DNA of 41,253 nucleotides from Desulfovibrio sp. (lineage in GTDB: Bacteria; Desulfobacterota; Desulfovibrionia; Desulfovibrionales; Desulfovibrionaceae): the NCBI GenBank assembly GCA_031288535.1, contig JAITRF010000094.1, positions 1-41,253 of the forward strand, read 5' to 3'. The notes beneath the pieces are model-generated. The model did not search any database. It was not told the origin of the DNA and was given only the letters and a program-made list of their open reading frames with translations. Of this stretch, positions 24,689 through 33,548 are shown one piece after another; the first letter of the stretch is position 1; each line of letters opens with the position of its first letter. Made by a program: the position numbers and the translations under genes.

Positions 24689-26014
24689 TCAGGCCGTCAT
24701 CCCGTCCACGATGTCGAGAACTTCATCGGCCTTCCGCATCTCCTCGCGCAGCTGCTCCCCGGTGATTATGAGCGGAGGCGCGACGATAAACATGTTCTCG
24801 TGGCTGTAGGTCATGAAACCGCGCGCGGCCAGTTCGCCGAGAATTTTTTTCATGATCCCGTCCGGGTCTTTGCCGTAAGGCACCAGAGGTTCCTTCGTCG
24901 CCTTGTTCCTGACCAGTTCAACGGCCCCGAACAGGCCTATGCAGCGCGCGTCGCCGACGCAGGCGTGCCTGTTTTTCAACGCCTCGAAAATTTCCGCCAG
25001 TTCTTTGCCGCGCTCAAGCACGTTGGAGAGAATGTCGCGCTCCTTGTAATAGGCGACGCAGGCCAGCCCGGCCGCGCAGGCCAGAGGGTGTCCGCTGTAG
25101 GTAAGACCGCAGGAAAGCAGGTGATCGTCAAAATAGGCGGCGATATTTTTAGACACGGCGACGCCGCCCAACTGCACATAGCCGCAGGTGACGCCCTTGG
25201 CGAAGGTCACGATATCCGGCTTGACGCCGTAATGCTCAAAGGCGAACATCTTCCCCGTGCGGCCGAAACCGGTCATTACCTCATCGCAAACGAGCAGGAT
25301 GCCGAATTCGTCGCATATTTCGCGCACGCCCGCCAGATAACCCTCGGGCGGAACGATCACTCCGTTGGAGCCGGTGATTGTTTCCAGCACAAGGGCGGCT
25401 ACGCTGTCGGGATTTTCGTAAAGGACCTGTTCGCGCAATTTGTAAAGATAATATTCCGAGGCGGCTTTTTCGGAAGCGAAGCTGATTTTTTCGCGGTAAA
25501 CATAGGGATCGAAAAATTTCACAAACCCCGGAATACCCGGCTCCAGCGCATAGCGGCGCGGTTCTCCCGTGAGATTGCCCGCCCCGAAACTGGAACCGTG
25601 ATAGCTGCGGTAGCGGGAAAAAATCTTGTTCCTGCCCGTAACCATCCGGGCCATTTTGACCGCGTTTTCATTAGCGTCCGCGCCGCCGTTGGTAAAAAAT
25701 ATTTTCCCGAAGTTGTCGGGCAACAGGCCGACAAGCAGTTTCGCAAGCTCGCCGCGAGCTTCGCTGGCATAGGACGGCGCGACAAAACAGTAGATATCGG
25801 CCTGCTTTTTTATGGCCTCAATTATGGCCTTATTCCCGTGGCCCAGGTTCATGTTGACCAGTTGGCTCGACATGTCCGTGTGCCGCCGCCCGGACGAGTC
25901 CCACAGGTAAATGCCCTCGGCCCGCTCTATGACCAGCGGGTTGAGCCCCCGCTGTCTGGACCATGATTGCAGGTTGTAAGTAGTGTGATTTGTTTTGGCG
26001 GAAGCTTCCGACAT
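24689..26014 (-). CDS. Class III pyridoxal-phosphate aminotransferase
   Basis: 441 residues with the fold-type I class III marks: FFTNGGADANENAVKMAR, LLVCDEVMTGFGRTGKM with Asp244 for the pyridine nitrogen, and FAKGVTCGYVQLGG with Lys273 as the Schiff-base lysine. It belongs to the omega-amino-acid:pyruvate group (beta-alanine, taurine, GABA and similar donors). AAGGGG precedes ATG 26014. It follows livF by 37 bp and precedes the carbamoyl hydrolase, so its substrate is likely the product of that hydrolase. The donor amine is not decided by sequence alone. Confidence 0.88.
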   Translation of the reverse strand: MSEASAKTNHTTYNLQSWSRQRGLNPLVIERAEGIYLWDSSGRRHTDMSSQLVNMNLGHGNKAIIEAIKKQADIYCFVAPSYASEARGELAKLLVGLLPDNFGKIFFTNGGADANENAVKMARMVTGRNKIFSRYRSYHGSSFGAGNLTGEPRRYALEPGIPGFVKFFDPYVYREKISFASEKAASEYYLYKLREQVLYENPDSVAALVLETITGSNGVIVPPEGYLAGVREICDEFGILLVCDEVMTGFGRTGKMFAFEHYGVKPDIVTFAKGVTCGYVQLGGVAVSKNIAAYFDDHLLSCGLTYSGHPLACAAGLACVAYYKERDILSNVLERGKELAEIFEALKNRHACVGDARCIGLFGAVELVRNKATKEPLVPYGKDPDGIMKKILGELAARGFMTYSHENMFIVAPPLIITGEQLREEMRKADEVLDIVDGMTA

Positions 26015-26051
26015 GTTTTTCCCCTTGTCGTTTTGGTGTGTCGAATGCGGT

Positions 26052-26744
26052 TCAGACGCCGACGGACAAATATCTGTCCCGCACCGAGCGGTTTATGCGG
26101 AAATTCTCCGAGTCGCCGCTGTAAACGATACGCCCTTCCTCAAGCACGTAATGGCGGTCGCCCAGCTTTTCGCAGATGCGCAGGTTCTGCTCCACCAACA
26201 GAACGGCCATTCCCGATTTTTTTATCTTGACCAGGGCGTTGACGATTTCATCCACGATGACCGGCGCAAGCCCCTCCGTAGGCTCGTCCAGCAGCAAAAG
26301 CCTGGGGTTTGTCAGCAGGCCGCGCGCGATGGAGAGCATCTGCTGCTCCCCGCCGGAAAGCGCGTTCCCGCCGTTTTTACGCCGCTCGTAAAGGCGCGGG
26401 AAAAATTTGTAGATGCCCTCAAAATTCCATTGCCCCGGACGCGCGGCGACGGCGAGATTTTCCTCGACGCTCAACATGCCGAATATTCCGCGGTGTTCCG
26501 GGACGAGAGAAATGCCCTCCCGGGCGATCTCGTAAATTTCCCGCCCGATCATCTCCCGGCCCGAAAAGTTCACCGAGCCGGATTGCGGGCGCACAATCCC
26601 GACAATGGAACGCAAGGTGGTGGTTTTGCCAGCCCCGTTGCGGCCGAGCAGAGTTACCAGCTCTCCTTCGTTAACGGTCAAAGACACGCCTTCCAGAATG
26701 TGGCTTTTCCCGTAATAGGAGTGAATGGCGTCCACATTCAGCAT
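26052..26744 (-). CDS. livF: Branched-chain-type ABC transporter ATPase LivF
   Basis: 230 residues: Walker A GRNGAGKTT, signature LSGGEQQM, Walker B LLLLDEPTEGLAP, switch His replaced in the usual LivF pattern (VEQNL). The LDEPTEGLAP form and short length are typical of LivF. It powers import through LivHM together with LivG. ATG 26744 overlaps the livG stop (TGATG); the frame is open further upstream only because it runs inside livG. Confidence 0.95.
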   Translation of the reverse strand: MLNVDAIHSYYGKSHILEGVSLTVNEGELVTLLGRNGAGKTTTLRSIVGIVRPQSGSVNFSGREMIGREIYEIAREGISLVPEHRGIFGMLSVEENLAVAARPGQWNFEGIYKFFPRLYERRKNGGNALSGGEQQMLSIARGLLTNPRLLLLDEPTEGLAPVIVDEIVNALVKIKKSGMAVLLVEQNLRICEKLGDRHYVLEEGRIVYSGDSENFRINRSVRDRYLSVGV

Positions 26745-27496
26745 CAGGCGGCGTCTCCCAGGTAGGCTTCCCTGACGCGCGCGTCGGCGCGTATCACTTC
26801 CGGCTTGCCCTCGACAAGTATGCCGCCCTGACTCATGACGGTGATAACGTCGCTGATGGACATGACGATGCCCATGTTGTGCTCGATCAGCATGACGCTG
26901 TATTCCTTGCCCAGTTCCGCGATCAGTCTGGTCATCAGGGGGATGTCCTCCACGCCCATGCCCGCGGTCGGCTCGTCCAGCAGCAAGAGCCGCGGTCTGC
27001 CGCACAGGGCCATGCCGAGCTCCAGAATGCGCTGCTGCCCGTGCGGGAGACCTCCTGCCGCGGCATCCGCCCTTTTTGTCAGCCCCAGACGTTCCATGAC
27101 GGCGTCGGCCACCTCGATATGCTCGCGCCGCGCGAACGCGGAACGCCAGAAGGTCAGCGCCCCGTCGCCGTCCCGCCCCTGCGATGCCAGCCGGAGGTTT
27201 TCGCGCACCGTGAGATTCTGGAACAGGCTCGTAATCTGGAACGAACGCGCCATGCCCGCGCTCACGCGCTTGTGGGTCGGCTCGCGCGTGATTTCCCGTC
27301 CGTCAAACTCGACATAGCCGCTTGTCGGCCGTCTCGCTCCCGTCAGGCAGTGGAAGAGCGAAGTCTTGCCCGCCCCGTTGGGCCCGATAATCGAATGAAT
27401 GGTATTGCGGGCAACCTGGAACGTGACGTTGTCGACCGCCATAAATCCGCTGTACGACAGGCAGAGCTTTTCCACCTTGAGGATAAAGGCGCTCAT
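26744..27496 (-). CDS. livG: Branched-chain-type ABC transporter ATPase LivG
   Basis: 250 residues. Walker A GPNGAGKTS, the LivG hallmark MARSFQITSLFQNLTVRENL, a signature region reading GGLPHGQQR (usually LSYGQQR), Walker B LLLLDEPTAGM, and LIEHNMGIVM with the switch His. The altered signature start (LPHG) is a modest departure. ATGA overlap with livM, TGATG overlap with livF. Confidence 0.95.
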   Translation of the reverse strand: MSAFILKVEKLCLSYSGFMAVDNVTFQVARNTIHSIIGPNGAGKTSLFHCLTGARRPTSGYVEFDGREITREPTHKRVSAGMARSFQITSLFQNLTVRENLRLASQGRDGDGALTFWRSAFARREHIEVADAVMERLGLTKRADAAAGGLPHGQQRILELGMALCGRPRLLLLDEPTAGMGVEDIPLMTRLIAELGKEYSVMLIEHNMGIVMSISDVITVMSQGGILVEGKPEVIRADARVREAYLGDAA

Positions 27497-28458
27497 CCCG
27501 GCTTCCCCTTTTTACTGGAAATGCGCTCCGCAAGCGACTCAATCCCCCCCCAGATGCCGCCGCGCAGAAACAGCACCACAAGAATCAGCGCTCCGCCCAT
27601 CACAATCAGCCAGCGCGGCCAGACCTCGGCAAACATGTCGGAGATAATCACCCATGAACCCGCCCCGAGAAGCGAGCCCAACAGGGAGCCGGTACCGCCG
27701 ATGACCGTCAGAATGACGATGTTCTCCGACATCTGAATGTTTTCCAGGGGAGCGAAATTCAGCAGCATGGCGTAAAGGGCTCCGGCAAGGGCCGTTATCG
27801 CCCCCGAAACGGCGAAGGCGACTATTTTGAAATGCTTTGTGTTGTAGCCCACGGCGTCCGCGCGGGCCTCGTTATCCCGGATGGCGATAAGGGTGCTGCC
27901 GAAGGGAGAGGCGATAACGCGCTTGGTCGCTACGAAAATCAACAGGAAAACAACGGCGACGAACACGTAATATGACATGGGACTGCCCAAATCCGCAAGC
28001 GTCGCGCCGAAAAGGGCCAAAGGGGGCCTGGGGACGTCCAGGAGGCCGTTTTCACCGCCTGTCCACTCGTCCAGGGTGTAGGCGATGAAATATGCGGTCT
28101 GGTTAAAGGCCAGAGTCATCATGACGAAGTATATACCCGTCCGCCGTATGGCAAGCGCGCCCACCACGGCGGCGATAAGGGTCCCGGACAGGGCCGCCGT
28201 GGCCAGGGCGGTCAGAAAACCCGCGCCCGCGTGGATCATGGCGAGAGAGGCAAGATAGGCGCCGGCGCCGAAGAAAATTCCCTGGCCGAAAGACAAAAGA
28301 CCGCCATAGCCGAGGAGCAGGTTGCAAGCCAGAGCGGCCAAGGCGAAAATCAGAATCTCCGTCGCCAGCGCGGCCGACGGCAAAACGACCGGCAGCAGAA
28401 CAAGGGCTATGGCGACCACGGGCGTCGTGCCGCCGAGCAGTTCGGAATCTTTCAGCAC
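27493..28458 (-). CDS. livM: Branched-chain-type ABC transporter permease LivM
   Basis: 321 residues with about nine membrane helices and the LivM motifs NLLLGYGGLLSFGQGIFFGA and, later, IAIRDNEARADAVGYNTKHF, the loop that contacts the ATPases. The start is GTG 28458, 4 bp after the livH stop, with GAGGG upstream. It forms the inner-membrane channel with LivH. Confidence 0.95.
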   Translation of the reverse strand: MLKDSELLGGTTPVVAIALVLLPVVLPSAALATEILIFALAALACNLLLGYGGLLSFGQGIFFGAGAYLASLAMIHAGAGFLTALATAALSGTLIAAVVGALAIRRTGIYFVMMTLAFNQTAYFIAYTLDEWTGGENGLLDVPRPPLALFGATLADLGSPMSYYVFVAVVFLLIFVATKRVIASPFGSTLIAIRDNEARADAVGYNTKHFKIVAFAVSGAITALAGALYAMLLNFAPLENIQMSENIVILTVIGGTGSLLGSLLGAGSWVIISDMFAEVWPRWLIVMGGALILVVLFLRGGIWGGIESLAERISSKKGKPG

Positions 28459-28462
28459 CGGA

Positions 28463-29317
28463 TCAGGCCCTCCCGAACAGCCCGTAAGGACGCAGCAAAA
28501 TAACGGCGGCCATGGCGCCGTAAATCATCAGACTCGCGCCCTCGGGCCAGATGGTGCTCATCAGACTCTGCACCAGCCCGACCAAAAGACCGCCCAGCAG
28601 CGCGCCGGTGAAGGAACCCATGCCGCCTATCACCACCACTACGAAAGCTATGCCGAGAACCTCCACCCCCATGAAGGGGTTCACCCCGCGTACAGGCGCG
28701 GACAGCGTGCCCGCAAGGCCGGCCAGACCCACGCCGAGAGCGAAAGTGGCGGCGAACAGCCTGTGAATGTTCGTCCCGAGCAGCGATATCATTTCCGCGC
28801 TTTCGCTGCCCGCCCGGACAAGCGCGCCGAAACGGGTGCGCTCCAGCAGATACCACAGGGCCAGCGCGATAATGATCGTGAAGCTTATCAAAAAAAGACG
28901 GTAAACCGGATAGGCGAAGGCCCACAAGGTGACGACGCCCTGAAGCCCCTCCGGGACGGAAATGTTTTTGCCTACCGGCCCCCAGATCATGATGGTCGTT
29001 TCCTGCAAAATCAGGGCGATGCCGACCGTCACCAGGATATGGAAGGTATGGGGGAGATGATAGATGCGGTGAAAGAGAATCTTTTCCGCCAGCCAGGCCG
29101 CAAAGGCGACGAACAACGGGCCGAAGAGCAGGGAAAGCCAGAAGCTGCCCGTCCACCCGACCAGTGAATAGCAGAGGTAGCCTCCGATCATGAAAAAGGC
29201 CCCGTGCGCGAAGTTGACAAAGTTCAGAAGACCGAAAATGATCGTCAGACCCACGGAGATGAGAAAATAAATCATCCCCAGGCCAAGTCCGTTCAGTACC
29301 TGAAAAGCATACAGCAT
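28463..29317 (-). CDS. livH: Branched-chain-type ABC transporter permease LivH
   Basis: 284 residues, about eight membrane helices. The motif GLLNFVNFAHGAFFMIGGYL near the start and IGGMGSFTGALLGGLLVGLV near the end are typical of LivH. ATG 29317 (MLYAFQVLNG) has GAGG 7 bases upstream and is preferred to ATG 29332. Gap of 70 bp to livK, which precedes it. Confidence 0.94.
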   Translation of the reverse strand: MLYAFQVLNGLGLGMIYFLISVGLTIIFGLLNFVNFAHGAFFMIGGYLCYSLVGWTGSFWLSLLFGPLFVAFAAWLAEKILFHRIYHLPHTFHILVTVGIALILQETTIMIWGPVGKNISVPEGLQGVVTLWAFAYPVYRLFLISFTIIIALALWYLLERTRFGALVRAGSESAEMISLLGTNIHRLFAATFALGVGLAGLAGTLSAPVRGVNPFMGVEVLGIAFVVVVIGGMGSFTGALLGGLLVGLVQSLMSTIWPEGASLMIYGAMAAVILLRPYGLFGRA

Positions 29318-29387
29318 GCGCACGCCTCGCATGGGCGAAGGCCGGAGTCGTCCGCCGGCCTTCGCCCCTATACTTCAAGAACCGGTG

Positions 29388-30581
29388 TCAGGAACGTTTT
29401 GCAGGTTCGGGGAAGGATTTGCCGGAGCTGATCAGCACGGCAAGATCGTCGGCGTCCTTCATGGCCGATTTGGCCTTGCCCCGGAGCAGGTAGTAATCCT
29501 TGATCACCTGATGGTCCTCCGCCCTGACGGTTTCCGTGCCGGTCGGACCTTCATAGGTCATGCCCTCCATGGCCTTGCCGACGGCGCGTCCGTCCGTGGT
29601 TCCGGCTTTGGCGATGCCGTCCAGAACGATTCTGGTGATGACATAGTCACCGGCAAGGGGGTAGTTGGGATTGATGCCGTAAACCTTCTTCACCCGCTTG
29701 ACGAGCTCGATGTTGAGAGGCGTCTGCACCTGGTGCCAGTACTGCGCCCCCAGATATACGTCTTCCAGAAGTTCCGGCCCCAGGGACTGGAACCAGTCCA
29801 GACCCTGGGTCCAGGCCAGCAGGATGGTCATTTTTTTCTTCAGTCCGAAGTTCGCCGCCTGCCTGAGACAACTCGCCCCGTTGCCTCCGAAACCGAGAAT
29901 CAACAGCACGTCCGGATTCGCGGCCATGGCATTGGTCAGATAACCGGAATACTCCTGCTCCTGTTGAGAATGATAGCTGTTGCCCACATGCTCGATGCCG
30001 AGCTGGGCGAAAAGATTTTTGGCGGCGGTCAGGAGCGCTTCGCCGAAAACATACTGGGGAGTGATGGTGTACCAGCGTTTGGCCTTCGGGTTGGATTCGA
30101 AAAGCGGGCGAACCGTCTGATGGATGGCGCCATAGGTGGGAACGGTCCAGCGGAAGGTGGAAAGATTGAATTCGGTTGTGGTGATTTCATCCGCCCCGGC
30201 CGGGGTCATGAATATGCCTTCGGCCTTGTTGACTTCCTTGCCGACGGCCAGCGCCGTGGACGAAAGCGTGCAGCCGCCGAAGAAGCGCGCCCCTTGCTGC
30301 TGTATCGCCTCCTGCACCTTGCGGACGGCGCGGGCGGGGTTGCTTTCCGTATCTATGATGGCGTATTTGGGCTTGGCCCCCAGTAGCGCGCCGTATTCCT
30401 CAATGGCGAGGCGCGAGCCCTTGTCGGCGAATTCTCCATAGCTGGCAAAGGCGCCGGACATGCTTTTCACACCGTAAAAGGTCACCGGCCGCTCCGCCGC
30501 CAAAGCTCCCCGCAACAACGCGGGGGCGAGAAGAAACGAGGTCGCCGCCAGCCCCGTAGCCAAAAATTCGCGTCTTTTCAT
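29388..30581 (-). CDS. Periplasmic substrate-binding protein of the liv-type transporter
   Basis: 397 residues. The twin-arginine-like signal peptide (MKRREFLATGLAATSFLLAP) points to Tat export or at least to the periplasm. The mature part is a Peripla_BP_6 domain: KSMSGAFASYGEFADKGSRL, then ARAVRKVQEAIQQQGARFF. LivK-type proteins bind amino acids, but this subgroup also includes amide, urea and aromatic binders. In context the ligand may be an N-carbamoyl or omega-amino compound. GGAGGG precedes ATG 30581. First gene of the seven-gene operon. Confidence 0.92.
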   Translation of the reverse strand: MKRREFLATGLAATSFLLAPALLRGALAAERPVTFYGVKSMSGAFASYGEFADKGSRLAIEEYGALLGAKPKYAIIDTESNPARAVRKVQEAIQQQGARFFGGCTLSSTALAVGKEVNKAEGIFMTPAGADEITTTEFNLSTFRWTVPTYGAIHQTVRPLFESNPKAKRWYTITPQYVFGEALLTAAKNLFAQLGIEHVGNSYHSQQEQEYSGYLTNAMAANPDVLLILGFGGNGASCLRQAANFGLKKKMTILLAWTQGLDWFQSLGPELLEDVYLGAQYWHQVQTPLNIELVKRVKKVYGINPNYPLAGDYVITRIVLDGIAKAGTTDGRAVGKAMEGMTYEGPTGTETVRAEDHQVIKDYYLLRGKAKSAMKDADDLAVLISSGKSFPEPAKRS

Positions 30582-30703
30582 ATTTCCCTCCGGTTTGTGT
30601 GCTTGATGCCGATTGCTTCCGACAGGATCGGCACCGGCTGCCCGCAGCCCGCCGCCATGGCGTTTACGCCCTGTTCCACCGGAGAGACCGAGGCAATTTT
30701 CAT
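30578..30703 (-). CDS. Possible 41-codon leader ORF before the binding-protein gene
   Basis: On the minus strand an ORF starting MKIASVSPVEQGVNAMAAGC ends with a TGA that overlaps the next ATG (ATGA). Its frame is open about 125 bp further upstream without a good start. The coding look (GC-rich third positions, GQPVPILSEAIGIKH) could be real or could be the eroded end of a longer gene. There is no strong ribosome site. I know no family. Confidence 0.25.
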   Translation of the reverse strand: MKIASVSPVEQGVNAMAAGCGQPVPILSEAIGIKHTNRREI

Positions 30704-30920
30704 GCCACAGACTTTTGCGGCGTCCGCCTCAGCAAAAATTCCCTTATGCCTGAAATGTCTCCTTTCAGGGAGCCGGGTACGGTTCGAAACTCTTACATCT
30801 TTGTTGTTTTTCGCCGATATTCGTTACTTTTATGTAGGAATTCCGGCCGGGTGAGCGTCGGCCGCAGGCGGGGCTTCGGGCCGTGCGGATGACGGCAGGG
30901 GCGATGAGGACTCGTCCTTT

Positions 30921-30971
30921 GGGGAAGGGCTGATTGATTGGGGCGTATCCCCAATTAATCAGCCCTTCCCC
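30921..30971 (-). terminator. Long stem-loop downstream of the DyP gene
   Basis: Arms of 23 bp (GGGGAAGGGCTGATTGATTG onward, and its complement with one mismatch) around a 5-base loop. It lies 41 bp beyond the DyP stop on the minus strand and 340 bp before the binding-protein gene. It has no T tail, so it may stop transcription through Rho or protect the transcript. The rest of 30582-31011 shows no gene beyond the possible leader ORF. Confidence 0.5.
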
Positions 30972-31011
30972 AATCAGGGAGCAGCCGGGGCGAAAGCCCG
31001 CGATTTTTCCG

Positions 31012-31950
31012 TCACCCGGCCCGCTCTCCGAGTTCTTCCAGCATGTCGAGGGGGGGCACAAAGAACAGCGTGCCGGTGACAGCCGTGCTGAAGTCCAAAA
31101 GGCGGTCCGTGTTGCCAGCGGGATCGCCGACAAACATGTTTTCCAACATTTTTCTGGTAGTGGAGAACGTCCCCGCATAGCCGATAAAATACGTGCCGAA
31201 CTCCTTTCTGGAGGGATTGGCGAAAGGCATGTTGGCCCGCACGATTTTCAGTTCGCCGCCGTCCGCGCCATGAATGTTGGTGACGGCGTTGTGCGCGTTT
31301 TTCGGCTTTTCCTCACCGGACAATTCCACATCGTTGTATTTTCTCCGTCCGATGGCCCTTTCCTGCTCTTCCGTAGGCAAAGCGTTCCACGCGTCCATAT
31401 CGTGGATGTATTTCTGCACGAAAGCGTAACTCCCGCCCCTGAAATACCCGTCTTCATCGCCGATTGCGGCGAACCCCATGGCGTCTTCGCCGCCCGGATT
31501 CTCGGTGCCGTCCACAAAACCGATAATGGCCCGGCCGTCAAAGTACCGGAAGCCGTGCACCTCGTCGACATGTTCCACCGCGTCCCCGAGGGCGGCCCTG
31601 AAGACAGCCGCCAGTTCGTGGCAGACGTCCAGCCGTTTTGCGCGAATGTGGAAAAAGATGTCGCCGGGGGTTGACGGCGCGGTGTGTTTCGCGCCCTTTA
31701 TCTCCTTGAAGGTTTCCAGTTCCCCGGGGCGGGGGCGGTCAGGGAACAGCCGCCCCCACGCCTCGGCTCCAAAGCCCATAACGCAACTGGCTTCCGAATC
31801 CGGAAAGCGGTTGCGCATACTCCGGAGCACCGGGGAAAAACCTGAGCACAGGGCCTTGACCCCGGCTTCCGCTATCCCCCCCGAAAGCAGGCGGAAGACC
31901 ATGAAGATGGCGTGTTCGCCCGGTTTGTTGGTAATGTCCTGCGCGTTCAT
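31012..31950 (-). CDS. DyP-type haem peroxidase
   Basis: 312 residues. The DyP signature GFVDGTENP holds catalytic Asp147; His220 (NAHNAVTN) is the likely proximal haem ligand and Arg238 (IVRANMPF) the distal arginine. It resembles the YfeX-like bacterial class. There is no signal peptide, so it is cytoplasmic or loaded into an encapsulin; no encapsulin gene is in the window, and the C-terminus (LEELGERAG) is not a clear cargo tag. Probable role: peroxide removal. AAGGAGGGG precedes the ATG. Confidence 0.92.
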   Translation of the reverse strand: MNAQDITNKPGEHAIFMVFRLLSGGIAEAGVKALCSGFSPVLRSMRNRFPDSEASCVMGFGAEAWGRLFPDRPRPGELETFKEIKGAKHTAPSTPGDIFFHIRAKRLDVCHELAAVFRAALGDAVEHVDEVHGFRYFDGRAIIGFVDGTENPGGEDAMGFAAIGDEDGYFRGGSYAFVQKYIHDMDAWNALPTEEQERAIGRRKYNDVELSGEEKPKNAHNAVTNIHGADGGELKIVRANMPFANPSRKEFGTYFIGYAGTFSTTRKMLENMFVGDPAGNTDRLLDFSTAVTGTLFFVPPLDMLEELGERAG

Positions 31951-31991
31951 AACCCCTCCTTATGCTTCCTTATGCTCCAAGTGTTACAGCG

Positions 31992-32026
31992 AGAGCGGTT
32001 CAACAGAGAATGCACAAACCGCTCTA
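31992..32026. repeat. Minimal TAGAGC-type inverted repeat
   Basis: AGAGCGGTT...AACCGCTCTA: 9-bp arms around a 16-base middle, 42 bp upstream of the DyP start. It looks like the two ends of the element family without the core. Its last three bases are the TAG stop of the aldehyde dehydrogenase on the minus strand, and it could act as that gene's terminator hairpin. Confidence 0.5.
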
Positions 32027-33508
32027 GCGCGGATAGAAGCCGGACGGCCCCTCGGCCAGATTGATCATTATGCTCTTGGTCTGGGAATAGTGTTCAAGGA
32101 TCATCTTGTGCGTTTCGCGCCCGATGCCGGATTCCTTGTATCCGCCGAAGGGCGCCCCGGCCGGGACGAAATTGTAGCAGTTCACCCACATCCGCCCTGT
32201 TTCCACGGCGCGGCTCACCCGGATGGCCCGGTTGACGTCCCTGGTCCAGACGCCGCCGCCCAGACCGTAGGGGGAATCATTCACCATGCGGATCACCTCC
32301 TCCTCGCCGGAGAATTTGATCACCACCGCCACCGGGCCGAAAATCTCCTCCCGGGCCACGCGCATGCCGTTGTGCGCGTCCACGAGCAGCGTGGGCCGCA
32401 TGAATGCGCCCCTGGCGAAAGCCCCGTCGGTCAGCCGCGCGCCCCCGCAGGCCACCTTCGCCCCTTCGGCCTTGCCGGCTTCTATGCGCTTCAGGATGCC
32501 CAGCAGATGGTCTTCGCCAATCTGCGCGCCCATCTGCGTTTCGCCCTCCCAGGGCATGCCCACCCTGATCTTGTCGAAGGCGGCGCAGGCGTCCTGCACG
32601 AAGCGATCGTATATGGCTTCGTGGACAAAGACGCGGGAGCCGGCGCTGCACACCTGCCCCTGGTTGAAGACGATGCCGAGCTGCAGGCCGTCCATCGCCA
32701 TCTCCCAGTCGCAATCCGGGAAAAATATGTTGGCGGATTTACCTCCCAGTTCCAAGGTGGCCGGGATGAGCTTGTCGGCGGCGGCCGCCGCGACCTGGTA
32801 TCCGACCTCGGTGGAGCCGGTAAACGCCAGCTTGCGTATTCCCCTGTGCTCAAGCATGAAGCGGCCGGAGCGGGAGCCTTTGCCGGTTATCACGTTCAGC
32901 ACCCCTTTGGGAAGAACTTCGCCGATCAGTCTGGTCAGCTCAAGAACCGAAAGCGAGGTGAAACTTGACGGCTTGAATACCGAGCAGCAGCCCGAGGCCA
33001 GAGCGGGGGCGAGCTTCCAGGCGGCGATCAGCAGAGGGAAGTTCCAGGGCACTATCTGGCCCACCACTCCGATCGGCTCGCGCAGGGTTATGGAGAGGGT
33101 GTTCCCGTCCAGCATGACCGCCCTCCCCTCTTCCCCGCGGACGGCGCCCGCGAAATACCGGAAGTGGTCCGCGCTGGCCGGGACGTCGACGGCCATGGTC
33201 TCGCGGATGGGTTTGCCGTTGTCGAAACTTTCCACCAAGGCGAGATGCGCGGCGTTGGCTTCAATGATATCCGCGATTTTTAAAAGCAGACCGGAGCGCA
33301 AGGCGGGGGACGTCTCTTTCCAACCCTCCCAGGCGGCCCGGGCGGCCGCGACGGCGGCGTCCACGTCCTCTTTCGCCGCCTCCGCGCACAGGGCCAGGCG
33401 TTCTCCGGTGGCCGGGCAGATTGTTTCAAAGGTTCCGCCGTCGGCGGCGTCCTGCCACCTCCCGTCAATGAACAACTGATATTTTTCCAGTAACTGCGGT
33501 TTTTCCAT
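32024..33508 (-). CDS. NAD(P)-dependent aldehyde dehydrogenase
   Basis: 494 residues, full length. Asn156 (VPWNF), Glu253 (LELGGKS) and catalytic Cys287 (NQGQVCSAGSR) are present, as are EEIFGPV and the C-terminal PFGGYKESGIGRE. It oxidises an aldehyde to the acid and is closest in pattern to ExaC/betaine-aldehyde type enzymes. The cofactor-site KPSSFTSLS differs from the usual KPAExTPLS. AAGGAG precedes ATG 33508. It is 40 bp after dppC. In a pathway sense it could take the semialdehyde made by the aminotransferase at 24689, but the two are in different transcripts. Confidence 0.93.
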   Translation of the reverse strand: MEKPQLLEKYQLFIDGRWQDAADGGTFETICPATGERLALCAEAAKEDVDAAVAAARAAWEGWKETSPALRSGLLLKIADIIEANAAHLALVESFDNGKPIRETMAVDVPASADHFRYFAGAVRGEEGRAVMLDGNTLSITLREPIGVVGQIVPWNFPLLIAAWKLAPALASGCCSVFKPSSFTSLSVLELTRLIGEVLPKGVLNVITGKGSRSGRFMLEHRGIRKLAFTGSTEVGYQVAAAAADKLIPATLELGGKSANIFFPDCDWEMAMDGLQLGIVFNQGQVCSAGSRVFVHEAIYDRFVQDACAAFDKIRVGMPWEGETQMGAQIGEDHLLGILKRIEAGKAEGAKVACGGARLTDGAFARGAFMRPTLLVDAHNGMRVAREEIFGPVAVVIKFSGEEEVIRMVNDSPYGLGGGVWTRDVNRAIRVSRAVETGRMWVNCYNFVPAGAPFGGYKESGIGRETHKMILEHYSQTKSIMINLAEGPSGFYPR

Positions 33509-33548
33509 GCCGGACTCCTTTGCGGGTTAAGGTTGAAGCGGACAGGCT

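Noticed and set aside
30582..30850. A riboswitch in the leader of the binding-protein gene
   Set aside because: GGAGA and AGGC pieces recalled a glycine riboswitch, but the conserved core and pairing could not be built.
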